Source: Flavobacteriales bacterium
GTDB lineage: Bacteria; Bacteroidota; Bacteroidia; CAIKAF01
Reading direction: 5' to 3'
Assembly (NCBI GenBank): GCA_026418175.1
Contig: JAOABX010000013.1
Location: 1-55,387 of the forward strand
DNA length: 55,387 nucleotides
Below the pieces are notes generated by a model. That model was not told the origin of the DNA and ran no database searches. It worked only from the letters and a program-made list of their open reading frames with translations. The first letter of the stretch is position 1, and each line of letters starts with the position of its first letter. Of this stretch, positions 54,715-55,387 are shown one piece after another. Both the position numbers and the translations under genes were made by a program.

Positions 54715-55387
54715 ATGGAGCAAGTGATTGAATATTTCAGACACATCCCATCTTCACACCGATCAGCCATTTTAATAGGAGGGTTAACTTTTTTCTTTTT
54801 ATTAGAATCAATTATTCCCATGTTTCGTTTTAAAAAAGGGCGTTTCGAGCATGCTGGAATCAACATGTTTTTTACATTTACTACAGTAGTTATCAATTTT
54901 ATATTTGCATTTATTATAGTAAAAATAAGCGACTACCTGGAGCAAGAAAAACTAGGTTTACTTTGGTTAATGGATATGCCTCTTTGGTTATTCATCATTG
55001 TTGGCTTATTGGGCTTAGATTTAATTGGAGCATGGCTAGCTCATTTTCTTGAACATAAAATAAAATGGCTTTGGATGTTTCATTTAATTCATCATTCCGA
55101 TCCATTGGTTGATACTACAACAGCTAATCGGCATCATCCTGGCGAATCAGTAATTCGGGTGATTTTTACCATGTTAGGGGTTGCAATACTAGGTGCTCCT
55201 ATTTGGTTGCTGATGATGTACCAATCACTTTCCGTCGCTTTATCACAGTTTAACCACGCCAACATCCAATTGCCTAAATGGCTAGATAGAGCTTTGAGTT
55301 GGATCATTGTTTCACCGGATATGCATAAGACCCATCATCACTTTAAACTACCATATACTGATTCAAACTATGGAAATATTTTTTCTA
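54715..55387 (+). CDS. Sterol desaturase / fatty acid hydroxylase family protein (truncated)
   Basis: The first 224 codons of an integral membrane diiron oxygenase; the C-terminus is outside the window. All the histidine clusters are present in order: HFLEHK, HLIHHSD, NRHHPGE and MHKTHHHF, the last followed by YTDSNYGNIFS. Four hydrophobic helices are seen. Family members hydroxylate or desaturate lipids with O2 at the cytoplasmic membrane face. In Bacteroidota such proteins may act on hopanoids, carotenoids or fatty acids; the substrate cannot be told. It starts 51 bases after the gldJ terminator and so is probably independently transcribed. Confidence 0.9.
   Translation, partial: MEQVIEYFRHIPSSHRSAILIGGLTFFFLLESIIPMFRFKKGRFEHAGINMFFTFTTVVINFIFAFIIVKISDYLEQEKLGLLWLMDMPLWLFIIVGLLGLDLIGAWLAHFLEHKIKWLWMFHLIHHSDPLVDTTTANRHHPGESVIRVIFTMLGVAILGAPIWLLMMYQSLSVALSQFNHANIQLPKWLDRALSWIIVSPDMHKTHHHFKLPYTDSNYGNIFS

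Noticed and set aside
1-55387. tRNA, rRNA or riboswitch genes
   Set aside because: No conserved T-arm-like motif outside coding genes, no rRNA stretch and no recognised riboswitch core was seen by eye. A covariance-model search would be decisive.

Overview
The window is a gene-dense stretch of chromosome from a member of the Bacteroidota. The evidence is type IX secretion (T9SS) genes (porU, porV, a porP/sprF gene, gldJ), two proteins with T9SS C-terminal sorting domains, Bacteroidota-type -7 promoter boxes (TAnnTTTG), few Shine-Dalgarno sequences, and typical families such as DUF3109, DUF2141 and NamZ/DUF1343. The DNA is AT-rich by eye. The genus cannot be fixed from this sequence; a gliding or non-gliding aerobe outside the order Bacteroidales is a reasonable guess. 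I see no rRNA, tRNA, CRISPR array, insertion sequence or prophage.

Layout. 1-4.8 kb: truncated SDR enzyme, trmN6, dps, a small membrane protein, namZ, a LolC/E-type permease. 4.9-12 kb: a very AT-rich GT39-like glycosyltransferase, a 32-repeat MORN-like surface protein, YqgE/AlgH, a GT2 enzyme and a coupled polytopic membrane protein. 12-17 kb: a three-gene export operon (ABC exporter, HlyD adaptor, TolC channel) whose ATPase lacks several canonical catalytic residues. 17-24.3 kb: a LA_2272-like repeat protein, DUF1003, aconitase, proC interrupted by one in-frame stop, a K+ channel and a ZIP transporter. 24.4-30.4 kb: GH73/LysM hydrolase, an esterase, a T9SS cargo protein, miaE, purK and purT. 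30.5-35 kb: nrdB-nrdA (class Ia, strikingly eukaryote-like) and DUF3109. 35-39.1 kb: trpS, then MaoC-SDR-MarC-threonine synthase-like. 39.1-44.5 kb: a 1386-residue type B T9SS adhesin with six 78-residue repeats, an unrecognised beta-rich anchored protein, and DUF2141. 44.6-46.4 kb: long-chain acyl-CoA ligase. 46.5-54.6 kb: porV and porU on the minus strand, divergent from porP and gldJ on the plus strand. 54.7 kb to the end: truncated sterol desaturase-family protein.

How they work together. The right end supplies T9SS parts (outer membrane shuttle PorV, sortase PorU, PorP/SprF-type protein, lipoprotein GldJ). Two likely clients lie in the same window: the type A protein near 26-27 kb and the type B adhesin near 39-43 kb. 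The ABC-HlyD-TolC operon is a second, separate route to the outside, with no cargo identified. The remaining genes are mainly housekeeping: tRNA modification, purine synthesis, dNTP synthesis, TCA cycle and aminoacylation.

Most notable points: the premature stop in proC; a strict 116-residue super-period in the MORN-like protein; a recently expanded 78-residue array in the adhesin; an exporter with altered Walker B, Q-loop and H-loop positions; an unrecognised IPV-repeat membrane protein; and several genes whose promoter box lies only 4-9 bases from the start codon, suggesting leaderless transcripts. No clearly undescribed multi-gene system was recognised.
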